In this document: piece after piece, positions 36,155-46,262 of the stretch
Layout of the letters: each line of letters opens with the position of its first letter
Position numbering within the stretch: the first letter of the stretch is position 1
Source: Acinetobacter sp. NIPH 298
GTDB lineage: Bacteria > Pseudomonadota > Gammaproteobacteria > Pseudomonadales > Moraxellaceae
DNA: 64,000 nt
Assembly (NCBI RefSeq): GCF_000369505.1
Contig: NZ_KB850055.1
Coordinates: 1,453,511-1,517,510 of the forward strand
Reading direction: 5' to 3'
Translations under genes and position numbers: made by a program
Notes under the pieces: generated by a model
What the model was told of the DNA's origin: nothing
Seen by the model: only the letters and a program-made list of their open reading frames with translations
The model's database searches: none

Positions 36155-36475
36155 ATGATCCATTTAACTGAAAATGCTGCAACTCATATCAGCAATTACC
36201 TCCAAAATAGAGGTAAAGGTGAAGGCATTCGTATTGGTGTGAAAACTTCAGGTTGTTCTGGCTTGGCTTATGTGCTCGAGTTTGTCGATGACATAGACAC
36301 ACATGATCAAATTTTTGAACAATCTGGTGTTAAAGTTTTTGTCGATCCTAAAAGCTTAGTTTATCTCGATGGTTTAGAGATGGACTACGTGAAAAACGGC
36401 TTAAATGAAGGCTTTGAATTTAGCAATCCAAATCAAAAAGGTGAATGTGGCTGCGGTGAATCATTTACTGTTTAA
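36155..36475 (+). CDS. iscA: A-type Fe-S carrier IscA
   Basis: An A-type carrier that delivers Fe-S clusters to targets. The 106-residue protein has the three ligand cysteines in [11 protein letters not shown] and GECGCGESF (C-x63-65-C-x-C pattern). It begins 29 bases after iscU. An unusual hairpin separates it from hscB. Confidence 0.95.
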   Translation: MIHLTENAATHISNYLQNRGKGEGIRIGVKTSGCSGLAYVLEFVDDIDTHDQIFEQSGVKVFVDPKSLVYLDGLEMDYVKNGLNEGFEFSNPNQKGECGCGESFTV

Positions 36476-36502
36476 TTCCACGCTCCTTTCTTTTTTCTCG
36501 TC

Positions 36503-36527
36503 AAAACAGTGTGTTCCGCACTGTTTT
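36503..36527 (+). other. Hairpin between iscA and hscB
   Basis: AAAACAGTG-TGTTCCG-CACTGTTTT: a perfect 9-base stem inside the operon, not followed by a T run on the plus strand. It could be an mRNA-processing or attenuating structure that lowers expression of hscB-hscA-fdx relative to iscRSUA. Confidence 0.55.
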
Positions 36528-36559
36528 AACGTATTTAACAATAGCGGAATTCATCTCCC

Positions 36560-37078
36560 ATGAATCATTTTGAGTTGTTCTTATTACCCGAAGCACTCGA
36601 TATAGATTTAGCAGCTTTAAAAAAACAGTTTTTAAGTTTGCAACAGCAATATCATCCAGACAAGACCAGTGATAAAGATCAAGCTTTGATCAAGTCCAGT
36701 GACATTAATCAAGCGTATAAAGTGTTATCACAGGTTGATAGCCGCGCTGCGTATTTGCTTGGCTTAAAAAAACAAGATCATCATCTTGATCAATCCATCA
36801 ATGATTTTGAATTCTTACAATCTGCACTGGAAATGCGCGAGCAACTCGATGAAGCAACATCGACAGATCAACTCCACACCTTAAAAATAGATATTCAACA
36901 GTGGATTGATAGCTTAGTGCGCGAGTTTAAAATCGATTACGCAGAAGAAGACTGGGCTGAGGCACGCGATACCGTACGTAAGCTACGTTTCTTCCAACGC
37001 GTTATGAATGATATTGATAAAGCTGAAGATCGCATGTTCGATGCAGAAGATAGCTTCGATTTAGACGATGATTTTTAG
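36560..37078 (+). CDS. hscB: Co-chaperone HscB
   Basis: A J-domain partner that brings IscU to HscA and stimulates its ATPase. The 172-residue protein starts with [16 protein letters not shown], the J-domain with the HPDK motif in QYHPDKTSD near residue 33, and has the C-terminal three-helix bundle ([17 protein letters not shown] onward) that binds IscU. An acidic tail ([12 protein letters not shown]) closes it. Confidence 0.95.
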   Translation: MNHFELFLLPEALDIDLAALKKQFLSLQQQYHPDKTSDKDQALIKSSDINQAYKVLSQVDSRAAYLLGLKKQDHHLDQSINDFEFLQSALEMREQLDEATSTDQLHTLKIDIQQWIDSLVREFKIDYAEEDWAEARDTVRKLRFFQRVMNDIDKAEDRMFDAEDSFDLDDDF

Positions 37079-37116
37079 TCCGCTTTAACCGATTATTTTC
37101 AAGGGATAACTCACGC

Positions 37117-38976
37117 ATGGCACTTTTGCAAATTGCTGAACCTGGTCAATCTACTGCCCCGCATCAGCACCGTATTGCGATTGGCATTGACTTAGGGACA
37201 ACCCACTCTTTAGTGGCGACAGTGCTATCGGGAAAACCGAAAGTTCTACAAGACGAAAAAAATAGAGTGTTATTACCCTCTATTGTTCATTATGCAAAGG
37301 ATATAACAACGTTTGGTTATGAAGCCAAACCCTTTATGATGACCGATCCCAAAAACACTATCGTTTCAGTTAAACGATTTATGGGCCGTTCACAGTCTGA
37401 TATTAAATTCCAGCACCCCTACACACTTGTTGGTGCTGAAAATGAAATGCCAGCTTTTGAAACGCCAGCGGGTCGCAAAACTCCCGTTGAGATTTCTGCT
37501 GAGATTTTAAAAAATCTCAAAGAACGCGCAGAAGCGAGTCTAAATAACCCAGTCAATGGTGCAGTTATTACTGTTCCTGCTTATTTCGATGAGGCACAAC
37601 GTCAAGCAACACGTGATGCAGCCCAACTTGCTGGCTTAAATGTATTACGCTTGTTGAATGAGCCAACTGCTGCTGCGGTTGCTTACGGTCTTGACCAAGA
37701 AACCAATCTGAGCACAGATCGTAACTACGTCATTTATGATTTAGGTGGCGGTACATTTGACGTGTCTATTTTGCGTTTTTCGCAAGGTGTATTTGAAGTA
37801 TTGGCTACTGGTGGACACACTGCGCTTGGCGGTGATGATCTAGACCGTCTCATCGTGAAATGGGCCAAGAAACAACTCAATATTGAGACACTCAATGATG
37901 AAGAATATGCCATTTTCATTGTTGCAGCTCGCCAAGCAAAAGAATATTTAACAGATCACGAATCTGCTGAATTAAAACTATTAGATGACCGCCTGACGCT
38001 AGACCGCACAACTTTTGAATCAATCATTCAAGTTGCACTCGATAAAACCATAAGCGTATGTAAGCGCGTTTTACGTGATGCAAAACTTAAATTAGACGAT
38101 ATTGAAAATGTAGTCTTAGTTGGTGGTTCAACACGCTCTTATGCTGTTAAAAAAGCAGTCGCTGAATTATTTAAACGTGAACCATTGTGCACGATTAATC
38201 CAGATGAAGTCGTTGCAATTGGTGCATCGATTACAGCCAATCAACTGATTGGAAATAGTCAGGACGGCTCGCTACTTCTCGATGTAACACCACTTTCGCT
38301 TGGCTTAGAGACCATGGGCGGCTTAGTTGAACGCTTAATCTCACGTAATACCGCTATTCCCGTTGCGCGTCGCCAAGAGTTCACGACTTATCAAGATGGT
38401 CAAACAGCAATGTTGATTCATGTAGTTCAAGGTGAGCGTGATTTAGTAGAACACTGCCGTTCATTAGGACGTTTTGTTTTACATGGCATTCCACCGATGA
38501 CTGCTGGACAAGCCCGCATTGAGGTGACTTTCCAAGTCGATGCAGATGGACTTCTCACGGTATCCGCAAAAGAAATGACTTCTGGCGTTCAAGCTAAAAT
38601 TGACATCAAACCGTCTTATGGTTTGTCATCAACGGATACCGAGCGCTTACTTATCGAAGGTTTCCAACATGCTGAGGAAGATAAACAACTTCGTCATTTG
38701 CAAGAAACCAAAGTTGAAGCACAGCGTGAGCTAGAAGCTTTAGAACAGGCTTTAAAAGCAGATACGGATTTATTAACGCAGCAACAAGCGCGTGATCTAA
38801 TCCTAGCAGCCGAAGCCTTGAAAGTTCGCCTTGAAACCAATGAACTCGAAGCGATCGAAAATGCTGTTCAACAACTTAAAATTCATAGTGATGCATTCGC
38901 TGCACTTCGTATGAACCGACATATTGACCATGCCTTAAAGGGTACAAAACTTGAAGATTGGTCAAACTCAAACTAA
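37117..38976 (+). CDS. hscA: Fe-S cluster chaperone HscA
   Basis: A specialised Hsp70 that uses ATP to release clusters from IscU. The 619-residue protein has phosphate motif 1 [13 protein letters not shown], phosphate motif 2 [13 protein letters not shown], the adenosine motif [13 protein letters not shown], and the beta-sandwich substrate domain from [17 protein letters not shown]. The lid is present but short, as usual for HscA. It sits between hscB and fdx. Confidence 0.97.
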   Translation: MALLQIAEPGQSTAPHQHRIAIGIDLGTTHSLVATVLSGKPKVLQDEKNRVLLPSIVHYAKDITTFGYEAKPFMMTDPKNTIVSVKRFMGRSQSDIKFQHPYTLVGAENEMPAFETPAGRKTPVEISAEILKNLKERAEASLNNPVNGAVITVPAYFDEAQRQATRDAAQLAGLNVLRLLNEPTAAAVAYGLDQETNLSTDRNYVIYDLGGGTFDVSILRFSQGVFEVLATGGHTALGGDDLDRLIVKWAKKQLNIETLNDEEYAIFIVAARQAKEYLTDHESAELKLLDDRLTLDRTTFESIIQVALDKTISVCKRVLRDAKLKLDDIENVVLVGGSTRSYAVKKAVAELFKREPLCTINPDEVVAIGASITANQLIGNSQDGSLLLDVTPLSLGLETMGGLVERLISRNTAIPVARRQEFTTYQDGQTAMLIHVVQGERDLVEHCRSLGRFVLHGIPPMTAGQARIEVTFQVDADGLLTVSAKEMTSGVQAKIDIKPSYGLSSTDTERLLIEGFQHAEEDKQLRHLQETKVEAQRELEALEQALKADTDLLTQQQARDLILAAEALKVRLETNELEAIENAVQQLKIHSDAFAALRMNRHIDHALKGTKLEDWSNSN

Positions 38977-38993
38977 CGGTATAGGTGATCAAT

Positions 38994-39332
38994 ATGCCAC
39001 GTATTAAAGTGCTCCCTCACGCTCAAATCTGCCCTGAAGGTGCTGAATTTGAAGTCGAACACAATGCCAATTTATGCAAGAGCTTACTCAAGCAAGGCAT
39101 AAAAATTGAGCATGCTTGTGATATGTCAAGTGCTTGTACGACTTGCCACGTCGTTGTTCGTAAAGGTTTTGATAGCCTTGAAGAAATGGATGATGTAGAA
39201 GCCGATTTGCTCGATCGTGCATGGGGTCTTGAACCAGATTCACGTCTATCTTGCCAAGTAGTCATCGTTGATGAAGATTTAGAAATTGAGATTCCTAAAT
39301 ACACCATCAACCATGCTTCGGAAAATCATTAA
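38994..39332 (+). CDS. fdx: [2Fe-2S] ferredoxin of the ISC system
   Basis: Donates electrons for cluster assembly on IscU. The 112-residue adrenodoxin-type ferredoxin shows the four ligands C-x5-C-x2-C-xn-C in ACDMSSACTTCHV and LSCQVV. The frame also opens at a GTG nine bases earlier, but the ATG at 38994 follows AGGTGA at good spacing and yields the standard MPRIKVLPH start. It is the last gene of the isc operon, closed by a terminator. Confidence 0.95.
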   Translation: MPRIKVLPHAQICPEGAEFEVEHNANLCKSLLKQGIKIEHACDMSSACTTCHVVVRKGFDSLEEMDDVEADLLDRAWGLEPDSRLSCQVVIVDEDLEIEIPKYTINHASENH

Positions 39333-39351
39333 GTTTATTGCTTAATGATTT

Positions 39352-39391
39352 AAAAAAATCCTCTTTTAATCAATTTAAAAGAGGATTTTTT
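39352..39391. terminator. Terminator of the isc operon
   Basis: AATCCTCTTTTAA-N4-TTTAAAAGAGGATT flanked by A and T runs, between convergent fdx and the cyclase gene, usable from both sides. Confidence 0.92.
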
Positions 39392-39428
39392 ATTGTGTAA
39401 TGAAAAATAAAATATGATCGTTTAGTGC

Positions 39429-40868
39429 TTATTGCTTAACTTCATCATCTAATGTGAGCTTCGGAACACCCTGCGCATTGGTAATTTTTTGATGCGTCTG
39501 AATGCGCTCAATCATTGTTTCTAAAATCTCAACCAACTCAGGATATTCATAGTTTTGGACTTCCTCTAGGTTCAAGACCAAATGGAAACCCTTATAATCA
39601 TAATCGAACCATTTTTGTGTATCAGATTTCTTGCCTGTAAACTTCTCCATCACTTGCCAAGTTTTAACAGGTCCTTGAATCCCTTTTAAGTAGATCGGAA
39701 CTTTAGGCACGCACAAAAATTCACTTTTGATGAGTTGATGTGTGTCATCGGCAATGAGGATCTCGTCCACTTCTGCGGCAGATTGTAATCGTGATGCTAA
39801 ATTCACATCGCGCCCGACGATGGTATATGCCATACGATGCGATGCGCCATAATTGCCTACGTGACAATAACCCGTACTAATTCCCATGCGGATATGCAGC
39901 GCAGGATAGCCCATTTTCTTCCACCGCTCACGCAACAGTTTCATTTGTTGACGCATCGCAATTGCCATTTCCACACAAGATTTTGCATCTTGTTCTGTAC
40001 CCTGCGAGTTTGGATCTCCAAAGAAAATGAGAATGGCATCTCCCATAAACTTATCGACAGTCGCTTCATATTGTTTTGCGATTTCAGTCATATGACTCAA
40101 ATAGTCATTGAGTAAAAAAGCCAAATCATCTGGAATAAGCGTTTCAGATAGCTCAGTAAAACCTTGTATATCAGAGAAGAAAATGGTGAGTTTTTTACGC
40201 TTGTATTCAATTTTTGCTTCAGCTTCACCGCGCATAATCGACTGCCACAGTTGTAATGGCGCGTAGCGACTTAACTGATTTGCAAAAGCAATATAGCGTG
40301 TCATTTGATTATGGTAATGCTGGCGTTGTTGACCCAAGACACTCAATCGACGATGCTGGTAATAATTTCCAATGACGATAAATACCATTAAACCCAGCAA
40401 ACTCACCACGGTCAGTTCTGGATTGGTCGGCTCAAAATATTGTTCCGCTCCAAATATAAAAAAGGTACTAAAATAAAATGTAATGACACCGATAAGTCCG
40501 ATCAGACAAGCAATCGGTAAAGAAATTCTATTGTTCAATCCAACATATAATAAGGCAAAAATAATAACAAAGGTTGGAACTAAACTTAGATGAAGTGCAG
40601 CGAGAACGATGGAGACAATGATCGCCTCATTGGCGAAATACACATTTTTTTCAGTTTTTTTATCGTATTTATATTGCAGCCATTTTTCGAGTCGTGGACA
40701 AAATAAAAAATAAATCAATAATAAAGGGAGGATATAAAGTTGATAGTTAGCACTCGATGAGGTAAATGTATAAATGACCAAAATGAGTGACAGAATCGAA
40801 TATCCCATCAAACGATGAAAGTAAGCGAACTGTCTAGGTTCTTTATCAATCAACCTGTCTAGCGACAC
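39429..40868 (-). CDS. Membrane-bound class III adenylate/guanylate cyclase
   Basis: A 479-residue inner-membrane cyclase that would make cAMP (or cGMP). The N-terminal third has about six hydrophobic helices (YSILSLILVIYTF through TVVSLLGLMVFIVIGNY). The catalytic domain begins near residue 220 with KKLTIFFSDIQGFTELSETL (first metal aspartate), then DKFMGDAILIFFGD (second metal aspartate), and MAYTIVGRDVNLASRLQ. A C-terminal segment of about 90 residues follows. Similar proteins in Acinetobacter have been linked to cAMP-Vfr signalling. It stands alone upstream of the isc terminator. Confidence 0.9.
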   Translation of the reverse strand: MSLDRLIDKEPRQFAYFHRLMGYSILSLILVIYTFTSSSANYQLYILPLLLIYFLFCPRLEKWLQYKYDKKTEKNVYFANEAIIVSIVLAALHLSLVPTFVIIFALLYVGLNNRISLPIACLIGLIGVITFYFSTFFIFGAEQYFEPTNPELTVVSLLGLMVFIVIGNYYQHRRLSVLGQQRQHYHNQMTRYIAFANQLSRYAPLQLWQSIMRGEAEAKIEYKRKKLTIFFSDIQGFTELSETLIPDDLAFLLNDYLSHMTEIAKQYEATVDKFMGDAILIFFGDPNSQGTEQDAKSCVEMAIAMRQQMKLLRERWKKMGYPALHIRMGISTGYCHVGNYGASHRMAYTIVGRDVNLASRLQSAAEVDEILIADDTHQLIKSEFLCVPKVPIYLKGIQGPVKTWQVMEKFTGKKSDTQKWFDYDYKGFHLVLNLEEVQNYEYPELVEILETMIERIQTHQKITNAQGVPKLTLDDEVKQ

Positions 40869-40918
40869 TCTATCCTCCTTTCTTATTATAGAATACTATT
40901 TTTCTTCTATTTTTTAGA

Positions 40919-41353
40919 TCAGTCCATGCGCCAATCGAATGGCATATCGCCTTGTCCACGTAGTGCAAGCATCAATGTTTGACGCATATGCGCGAGTACA
41001 TCATTGCTATAAGGGACAGCTGGATTTCCCCAAACTGGTTTAGGCCATGCAACATCGTTTTGATAACGTACAACATGATGAAAATGCAATTGAGGTACAA
41101 CATTGCCTAACGCGGCAACATTCATTTTATCCGCACGGAATACACGCGAAAGTTGGCTAGATAACCAGCTTGATTCACGCAAAAACTGTTCCTGATCTGC
41201 TTGGCTGAGTTCATATAACTCTGTAATTCCTGGTACGCGTGGCACAAGAATTAACCAAGGAAATTGCATATCATTCATTAAACGACATGTTGAAAGCGGG
41301 AAATCGCCTACAAAAAATGTATCTTGAGCAAGTTGGGGATGCAAACTAAACAT
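40919..41353 (-). CDS. HIT family protein
   Basis: A 144-residue histidine-triad hydrolase/transferase. The triad appears as LHFHHVVRYQ, matching H-x-H-x-H-x-x with the middle histidines contiguous (H-F-H-H); NVAALGNVVPQ precedes it as in Hint/Fhit-type proteins. Members cleave nucleotide-phosphate linkages such as AMP-X or diadenosine polyphosphates. The substrate is not assignable here. Confidence 0.82.
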   Translation of the reverse strand: MFSLHPQLAQDTFFVGDFPLSTCRLMNDMQFPWLILVPRVPGITELYELSQADQEQFLRESSWLSSQLSRVFRADKMNVAALGNVVPQLHFHHVVRYQNDVAWPKPVWGNPAVPYSNDVLAHMRQTLMLALRGQGDMPFDWRMD

Positions 41354-41547
41354 ATCTTTATAAATGATGCAGAATAATGATGATCAATACTACCACATCA
41401 GTTCTGATGTGAATATTCTAAGTAGGCTATTTGATTACAAATAACAATGATTTTCCTCATTTATTGCATAAGGTTTTAATCCAAGAAATGTGCTTAGCCT
41501 ACAAAAAAACAAACTTGCTCAATTAATCAACGAATCATAATTTGATT

Positions 41548-44500
41548 CTAGCTATTCATTTCATTTAATAATTTATTCAATAAATCCATAATGAACTGAA
41601 TACGCTTATCATATTCAGCAAGCTGCACCATAATTTTCAGGCGTTGACCACCTTCCATCCGATAATAAGTTGGATTTTTCTGCATTAATTGAATAATGCT
41701 GACCGCTTGTACTGGGGTATCAGGTGAAAACTCAACATAGCCCCCATTGCTATTGATATCAACTTTAGTAATTCCAAGTTGTTCCGCGCTCAAACGGACT
41801 TGATGAACACTAAAGAGTTGTTTAACAGGTTGTGGTGGAATGCCAAAACGATCAATTAACTCCATGCGGATATTATCCAGCTTTTCCTGTGTATCCGTAT
41901 TACTAATGCGTTTATAGAACAGTAAGCGTTGATGTACATCCCCTAAATAATCATCAGGAATGAGCGCTGGCATATGCAGATTAATCTCAGCCGTCAAGGA
42001 CAACGGTGCATCAAAGTTTGGCGTTTTACCTTTCTGAATCGCTTTGGTCGCTTTTTCTAGCATTTCCATATACAAACTATATCCAATGGCATGCATGGAA
42101 CCACTTTGCTGTTCACCAAGAAGTTCACCCGCGCCACGGATTTCCAAATCCTCTGTCGCCAGCATAAAACCCGCACCTAAAGTTGAGGCACGCTGAATCG
42201 CATCCAGACGTTTTTCTGCATCGCCTTTTAAGTGCTTCAACGAAGGCACAAGCAAATAAGCATAAGCCTGATGATGCGAACGACCAACACGTCCTCGCAA
42301 TTGGTGTAATTGTGCTAAACCTAACTTATCTGCACGCTCAATAATAATCGTATTGGCATTTGGAACATCAATCCCTGTTTCAATAATGGTCGAGCAAACT
42401 AAAACGTTATATTCTTTGTGATAAAACTGCTGCATCACTTGCTCAAGTTCACGCTCGCGCATCTGTCCATGTGCAACGGCAACTCGTGCTTCGGGTACTA
42501 AAGTACGTATGGTTTCTGCGGCTCGCTCAATACTTTCTACTTCATTGTGCAGAAGATACACCTGACCACCACGTAACAACTCACGTAAAATTGCTTCTTT
42601 GATCGAATCATCGGTATGTTCTTGTACAAAAGTTTTGACTGCTAGGCGACGTGCAGGAGGTGTGGCAATAATTGATAAATCACGCATACCAGAGAAAGCC
42701 ATGTTGAGCGTTCGAGGAATAGGCGTTGCCGTTAAAGTCAGCATATCAACATCAGCACGTAAAGCTTTGATTCGCTCTTTGTCTCGGACACCAAAGCGGT
42801 GTTCCTCATCCACAATCATCAAACCTAGATTATTAAATTGGATATTTTCTTGTAGAATCTTATGTGTTCCCACCACGATATCGACTTTACCATCCGCCAA
42901 ATCATCGATGATTTTTAAGTGAGTTTTGTTACTGCCAAAACGAGATAAAACCTCAATTCTGACGGCGGTATCGGCAAAGCGATCCTTAAACGATTCAAAA
43001 TGCTGTTGTGCCAATAAAGTCGTTGGTACAAGTACAGCAACTTGTTTGCCATTTTGAACAGCAACAAAGGCCGCTCGCATCGCGACTTCGGTTTTACCAA
43101 AACCAACATCACCACACACCAGCCGATCCATCGGTTTAGCCAGTTGCATATCATGCAATGTGGCATCAATGGCATTGGCTTGATCCAAGGTCTCTTCGTA
43201 GGCAAAACCACTGGAAAATTGCATATACGCCATTTGATCTAGCTCAAATGCAAAGCCCGGTTTAGCTTGACGACGAGCCTGAATATGTAACAACTCAGCA
43301 GCTACATCATGAATTTGCTCTAAAGCTTTGCGTTTGGCTTTGCTCCACGTATCTGTACCAATTTTATGTAAAGGTGCAAGATCTGGATCACCACCGCTAT
43401 AACGACTGATTAAATGTAAATTGGTGACGGGTACATAAATTTTTGCACTATCGGCATAATCAAGTTGTAAGAACTCATGATCCTGTCGATCAATTTCAAG
43501 TGTAATTAATCCTGCATAACGCCCCACACCATGATCAATATGTACAACAGGCGCGCCAATATTTAACTCAGTCAAACTACGAACTAAAAATTCTTCAGAA
43601 ACTTCTTGTTGACGCTTACGGCGACGTTGTACGACACGGTGTTCGTATAACTGATTTTCTGAAATAACGGTCAATTGATCCGTTAACAATAACCCACGAT
43701 CCAAAGGTGCATTGGTAATCGCAACACGTAACTTTTCTTTTTGGAATTGAGCAAAACTTTCTACAGTCGTAATCTCACCCAAAGCCGAACGTATGGCATC
43801 TTTTAAGGTTTCACGACGACCCGCACTTTCAGCCACCAATAAAACAGAATGATTACTTTGATCTACATAGCGTTTGACGGCTTCAAAGGGCTGCTCTTTT
43901 TTTGGTTCAACTGCAAGTTGAGTAGGTTGCTCAGCTGCTAAGTTGAGTACGCCAGCTTTGTTCTCAAAAGCAGCAGCAGACGCAATAATGCGTGGAAGTT
44001 GATTCAATGCCTGTAAAACATGGTTTGGCATCAAAAATAATTCTTCAGGTGGAAGAATCGGTTGATCAATATTGTGACGACGATCTTCGTAACGGCGTAC
44101 GACTTCTTTCCAAAAGTTGATTAACTCATCTTCAATTTCATTATTTGTAATGACAATGCAATTCTTTGGTAAGTACGTCATTAACATGCTTTGTGCTTCC
44201 ATTGTCTTTTTATCAAAAAACAATGGCAGGTAGAACTCCAATCCTGGCGTTGCAATCCCCTCTAGTACATCTTGATAAATGGGATTTTTCTTCGGATTGG
44301 CCGTCGGAAAACTTTCCGCATAACGATCTCTAAAAGTAGAGCGCCCTTCTTTTAAAGGAAATTCTTTTGCAGGTAAAACTGTGAAGTTTTTTAAAGATTC
44401 TGTTGTTCTTTGGGTTTCAGGATCAAAGAATTTTAGGCTTTCAATTTCATCATCGAATAGATCTATTCGAATCGGTTGTTCTTGTCCAGACGCAAAAATA

Positions 44501-45009
44501 TCCATGATGCTGCCTCGAACAGCAAACTCACCATGGTCATAGACAGTATCGACTAAACGATAACCCGCCTGTACCAGTTGCTTCTTTTGCACCTCTAAAT
44601 CTAGTTTTTGTCCCACTTTTATATCAAAGTGTTCACCGACCACCCATGAATAAGGCGCGACACGTTGTGCTAAGGTACTGGCTGATACAAGTAAAATGCC
44701 TTTTTGTGGCATGTTGGATAAAATCGCCAATCGCTCTGAAACAATATCCTGATGCGGAGACAATCGGTCATAGGGTAAGATTTCCCAGTCTGGGAAAATG
44801 ATTGGTTTTATGCCATAAAATTCGAGTTCGCTTTCTAACTGCGCAAGATGCTGATTATTCCTCGTTACAATCACATATAGATTCGAACTTTGGATCGCGA
44901 TTTCTTTAAATAATAGTGCTGCTGATGACCCAAGTAGTGAACCAATCCAGCGTTTTTCGCCAGCTTTGAGTTGTTGTAGATTTAATTGAGAAATTTCTTG
45001 CTGAAACAT
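41548..45009 (-). CDS. mfd: Transcription-repair coupling factor Mfd
   Basis: Displaces RNA polymerase stalled at DNA lesions and recruits UvrA. The 1153-residue protein shows the UvrB-like N-terminal region (WEILPYDRLSPHQDIVSERL), the RNA-polymerase-interacting domain beginning GAPVVHIDHGVGRYAGL, and translocase motifs: Walker A CGDVGFGKTEVAMRAAF, the DEEHRFG box, TATPIPRTLNM and QLRGRVGRS. The C-terminal part closes with the Mfd-specific domain. It has the full family length. Confidence 0.97.
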   Translation of the reverse strand: MFQQEISQLNLQQLKAGEKRWIGSLLGSSAALLFKEIAIQSSNLYVIVTRNNQHLAQLESELEFYGIKPIIFPDWEILPYDRLSPHQDIVSERLAILSNMPQKGILLVSASTLAQRVAPYSWVVGEHFDIKVGQKLDLEVQKKQLVQAGYRLVDTVYDHGEFAVRGSIMDIFASGQEQPIRIDLFDDEIESLKFFDPETQRTTESLKNFTVLPAKEFPLKEGRSTFRDRYAESFPTANPKKNPIYQDVLEGIATPGLEFYLPLFFDKKTMEAQSMLMTYLPKNCIVITNNEIEDELINFWKEVVRRYEDRRHNIDQPILPPEELFLMPNHVLQALNQLPRIIASAAAFENKAGVLNLAAEQPTQLAVEPKKEQPFEAVKRYVDQSNHSVLLVAESAGRRETLKDAIRSALGEITTVESFAQFQKEKLRVAITNAPLDRGLLLTDQLTVISENQLYEHRVVQRRRKRQQEVSEEFLVRSLTELNIGAPVVHIDHGVGRYAGLITLEIDRQDHEFLQLDYADSAKIYVPVTNLHLISRYSGGDPDLAPLHKIGTDTWSKAKRKALEQIHDVAAELLHIQARRQAKPGFAFELDQMAYMQFSSGFAYEETLDQANAIDATLHDMQLAKPMDRLVCGDVGFGKTEVAMRAAFVAVQNGKQVAVLVPTTLLAQQHFESFKDRFADTAVRIEVLSRFGSNKTHLKIIDDLADGKVDIVVGTHKILQENIQFNNLGLMIVDEEHRFGVRDKERIKALRADVDMLTLTATPIPRTLNMAFSGMRDLSIIATPPARRLAVKTFVQEHTDDSIKEAILRELLRGGQVYLLHNEVESIERAAETIRTLVPEARVAVAHGQMRERELEQVMQQFYHKEYNVLVCSTIIETGIDVPNANTIIIERADKLGLAQLHQLRGRVGRSHHQAYAYLLVPSLKHLKGDAEKRLDAIQRASTLGAGFMLATEDLEIRGAGELLGEQQSGSMHAIGYSLYMEMLEKATKAIQKGKTPNFDAPLSLTAEINLHMPALIPDDYLGDVHQRLLFYKRISNTDTQEKLDNIRMELIDRFGIPPQPVKQLFSVHQVRLSAEQLGITKVDINSNGGYVEFSPDTPVQAVSIIQLMQKNPTYYRMEGGQRLKIMVQLAEYDKRIQFIMDLLNKLLNEMNS

Positions 45010-45091
45010 AGAGAAAATCGTGCAATTTATAATGACAAGTGGCTTATTTTAGCATGATGTTTTTTATGTTGATATGAATCCAGAAAGAAGA

Positions 45092-45445
45092 CTAACTGGA
45101 TTTATCTTTTAATTTTTTTTCTAGCTGCCGATCCATCAAGCGGAATAATGGTCGGGTTAGATTCATCACAGTAGCTGGAGCAATGTTGAGTAAAACATTT
45201 GCAATTGCACCACTGGTACTGGTGATACGATATGATTTATGTTCCGATGACATGCCCACTCCCATTTAAAAGAAAGTGTGGCAACATGCCTAATGTCATA
45301 CGTACTGCCGCAAAGTAGTTAATTTGCATAGTACGCTCAAAATCGTGCAATCGATCAAATGCCTGAATGATAGGACGGCGTATAGCACGAGCAGCATTAT
45401 TAATCAACACATCAATTTTCGCATGTTCTTTTAATATCTGTTCAA
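45092..45445 (-). pseudogene. Acr1-like short-chain dehydrogenase remnant
   Basis: Fragment of a short-chain dehydrogenase. Residues IDVLINNAARAIRRPIIQAF and LHDFERTMQINYFAAVRMTL closely recall the middle of Acinetobacter Acr1-type fatty acyl-CoA reductases (LINNAGRSIRR ... FDRFHDFERTMQLNYF). The frame stops at 45237 (HVIGT stop) and resumes in another frame that reads SYRITSTSGAIANVLLNIAP to a stop at 45092. The catalytic Ser, Tyr-x-x-x-Lys region is therefore missing. The 5' side is cut at 45446 by an IS end. It is dead as an oxidoreductase. Confidence 0.85.
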
Positions 45446-46009
45446 GGCTTTGTTGCACAAAGATTTATAAATAGAACTACTCTAAGCGACTCAAATTTAA
45501 GTGACAACTTCGGTATGAGGCCGACCTAATTCAGTAAATTTATTGAGTACTGCTACACGTGCGTGAATCTCGTTCACTTGGCTTTGAAAATTCCTAACAT
45601 TGAGTTTATCTCCTAATAATTTGATGCAATGCTTCTTGGTTTCTACCAAAATTCGGAGGTGATACCCAGACCATTTTTTCCAAATAGTTCTTCCTAGGTG
45701 CTTGACCGTTTTCAGTAATTCATTTCTCTCTAAAGATCTCCGCTTCCTACCTTTCCAACGCTTCGCATTTTTTCTCGGCGGAATCACCGCATGCGCTTGT
45801 CGATCTGCCTGGTGTTTCTTCCTTTTCCATTCACCTTCACCTAAAAACTTCAAGCCAGTAGAGTCCACGAGCAGGTAAAGTTCATCACTACTTTTGTGAT
45901 AGCTAATTGCAATACCAATATGCTTTTGTCTTCTACACAGCGTGGAATAATCTGGTGCCGTCCAATCTAATCCACAGAGTTTAATGAGGCTTTGAACAAA
46001 GCCTATCAA
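45446..46009 (-). mobile_element. Decayed IS5-family (IS903-group-like) element
   Basis: One terminal inverted repeat is recognisable at 45446 (GGCTTTGTTGCAC), like the GGCTTTGTTG ends of IS903-type elements, followed by a non-coding margin and then a transposase remnant on the minus strand. The other end is gone: sequence upstream of the transposase fragment at 46010 matches nothing of the element, so no second repeat or target duplication can be seen. Insertion broke the Acr1-like gene, and later deletion removed the left half. Confidence 0.8.
45497..46009 (-). pseudogene. IS5-family transposase fragment with internal deletion
   Basis: 170 residues of an IS5-type DDE transposase. MIGFVQSLIKLCGLDWTAPD starts well inside the usual protein, so about 90 N-terminal residues are missing. 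The DDE aspartate is present in LLVDSTGLKFLGEGEWKRKK. The sequence then jumps directly to ADRQAHAVIPPRKNAKRWKG; as I recall, family members carry about 60 residues here, including the second aspartate in YTDGAYD. The C-terminal TELGRPHTEVVT is intact. Two deletions, one with loss of a catalytic residue, make it inactive. Confidence 0.85.
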
Positions 46010-46262
46010 TATTAAGCGTTATATTTCATCAGTTTTATCACTATCAATTAAAATATCTTAAAAATCAAAAAACTCACAATATAAATAAAATTAGTGATGC
46101 AGTTGTCACAACCAGAAAGCAGACAAAACTATCAATAAAAAGATAAAACCAAAACCACATCACATTTAAAAAATTAATTTAATCAATATTTTATTTCGAT
46201 ATTGCCTTCATAATAATTTCCATGTTAATTAATAATATATACATAGATAAAAGGAAATAATT

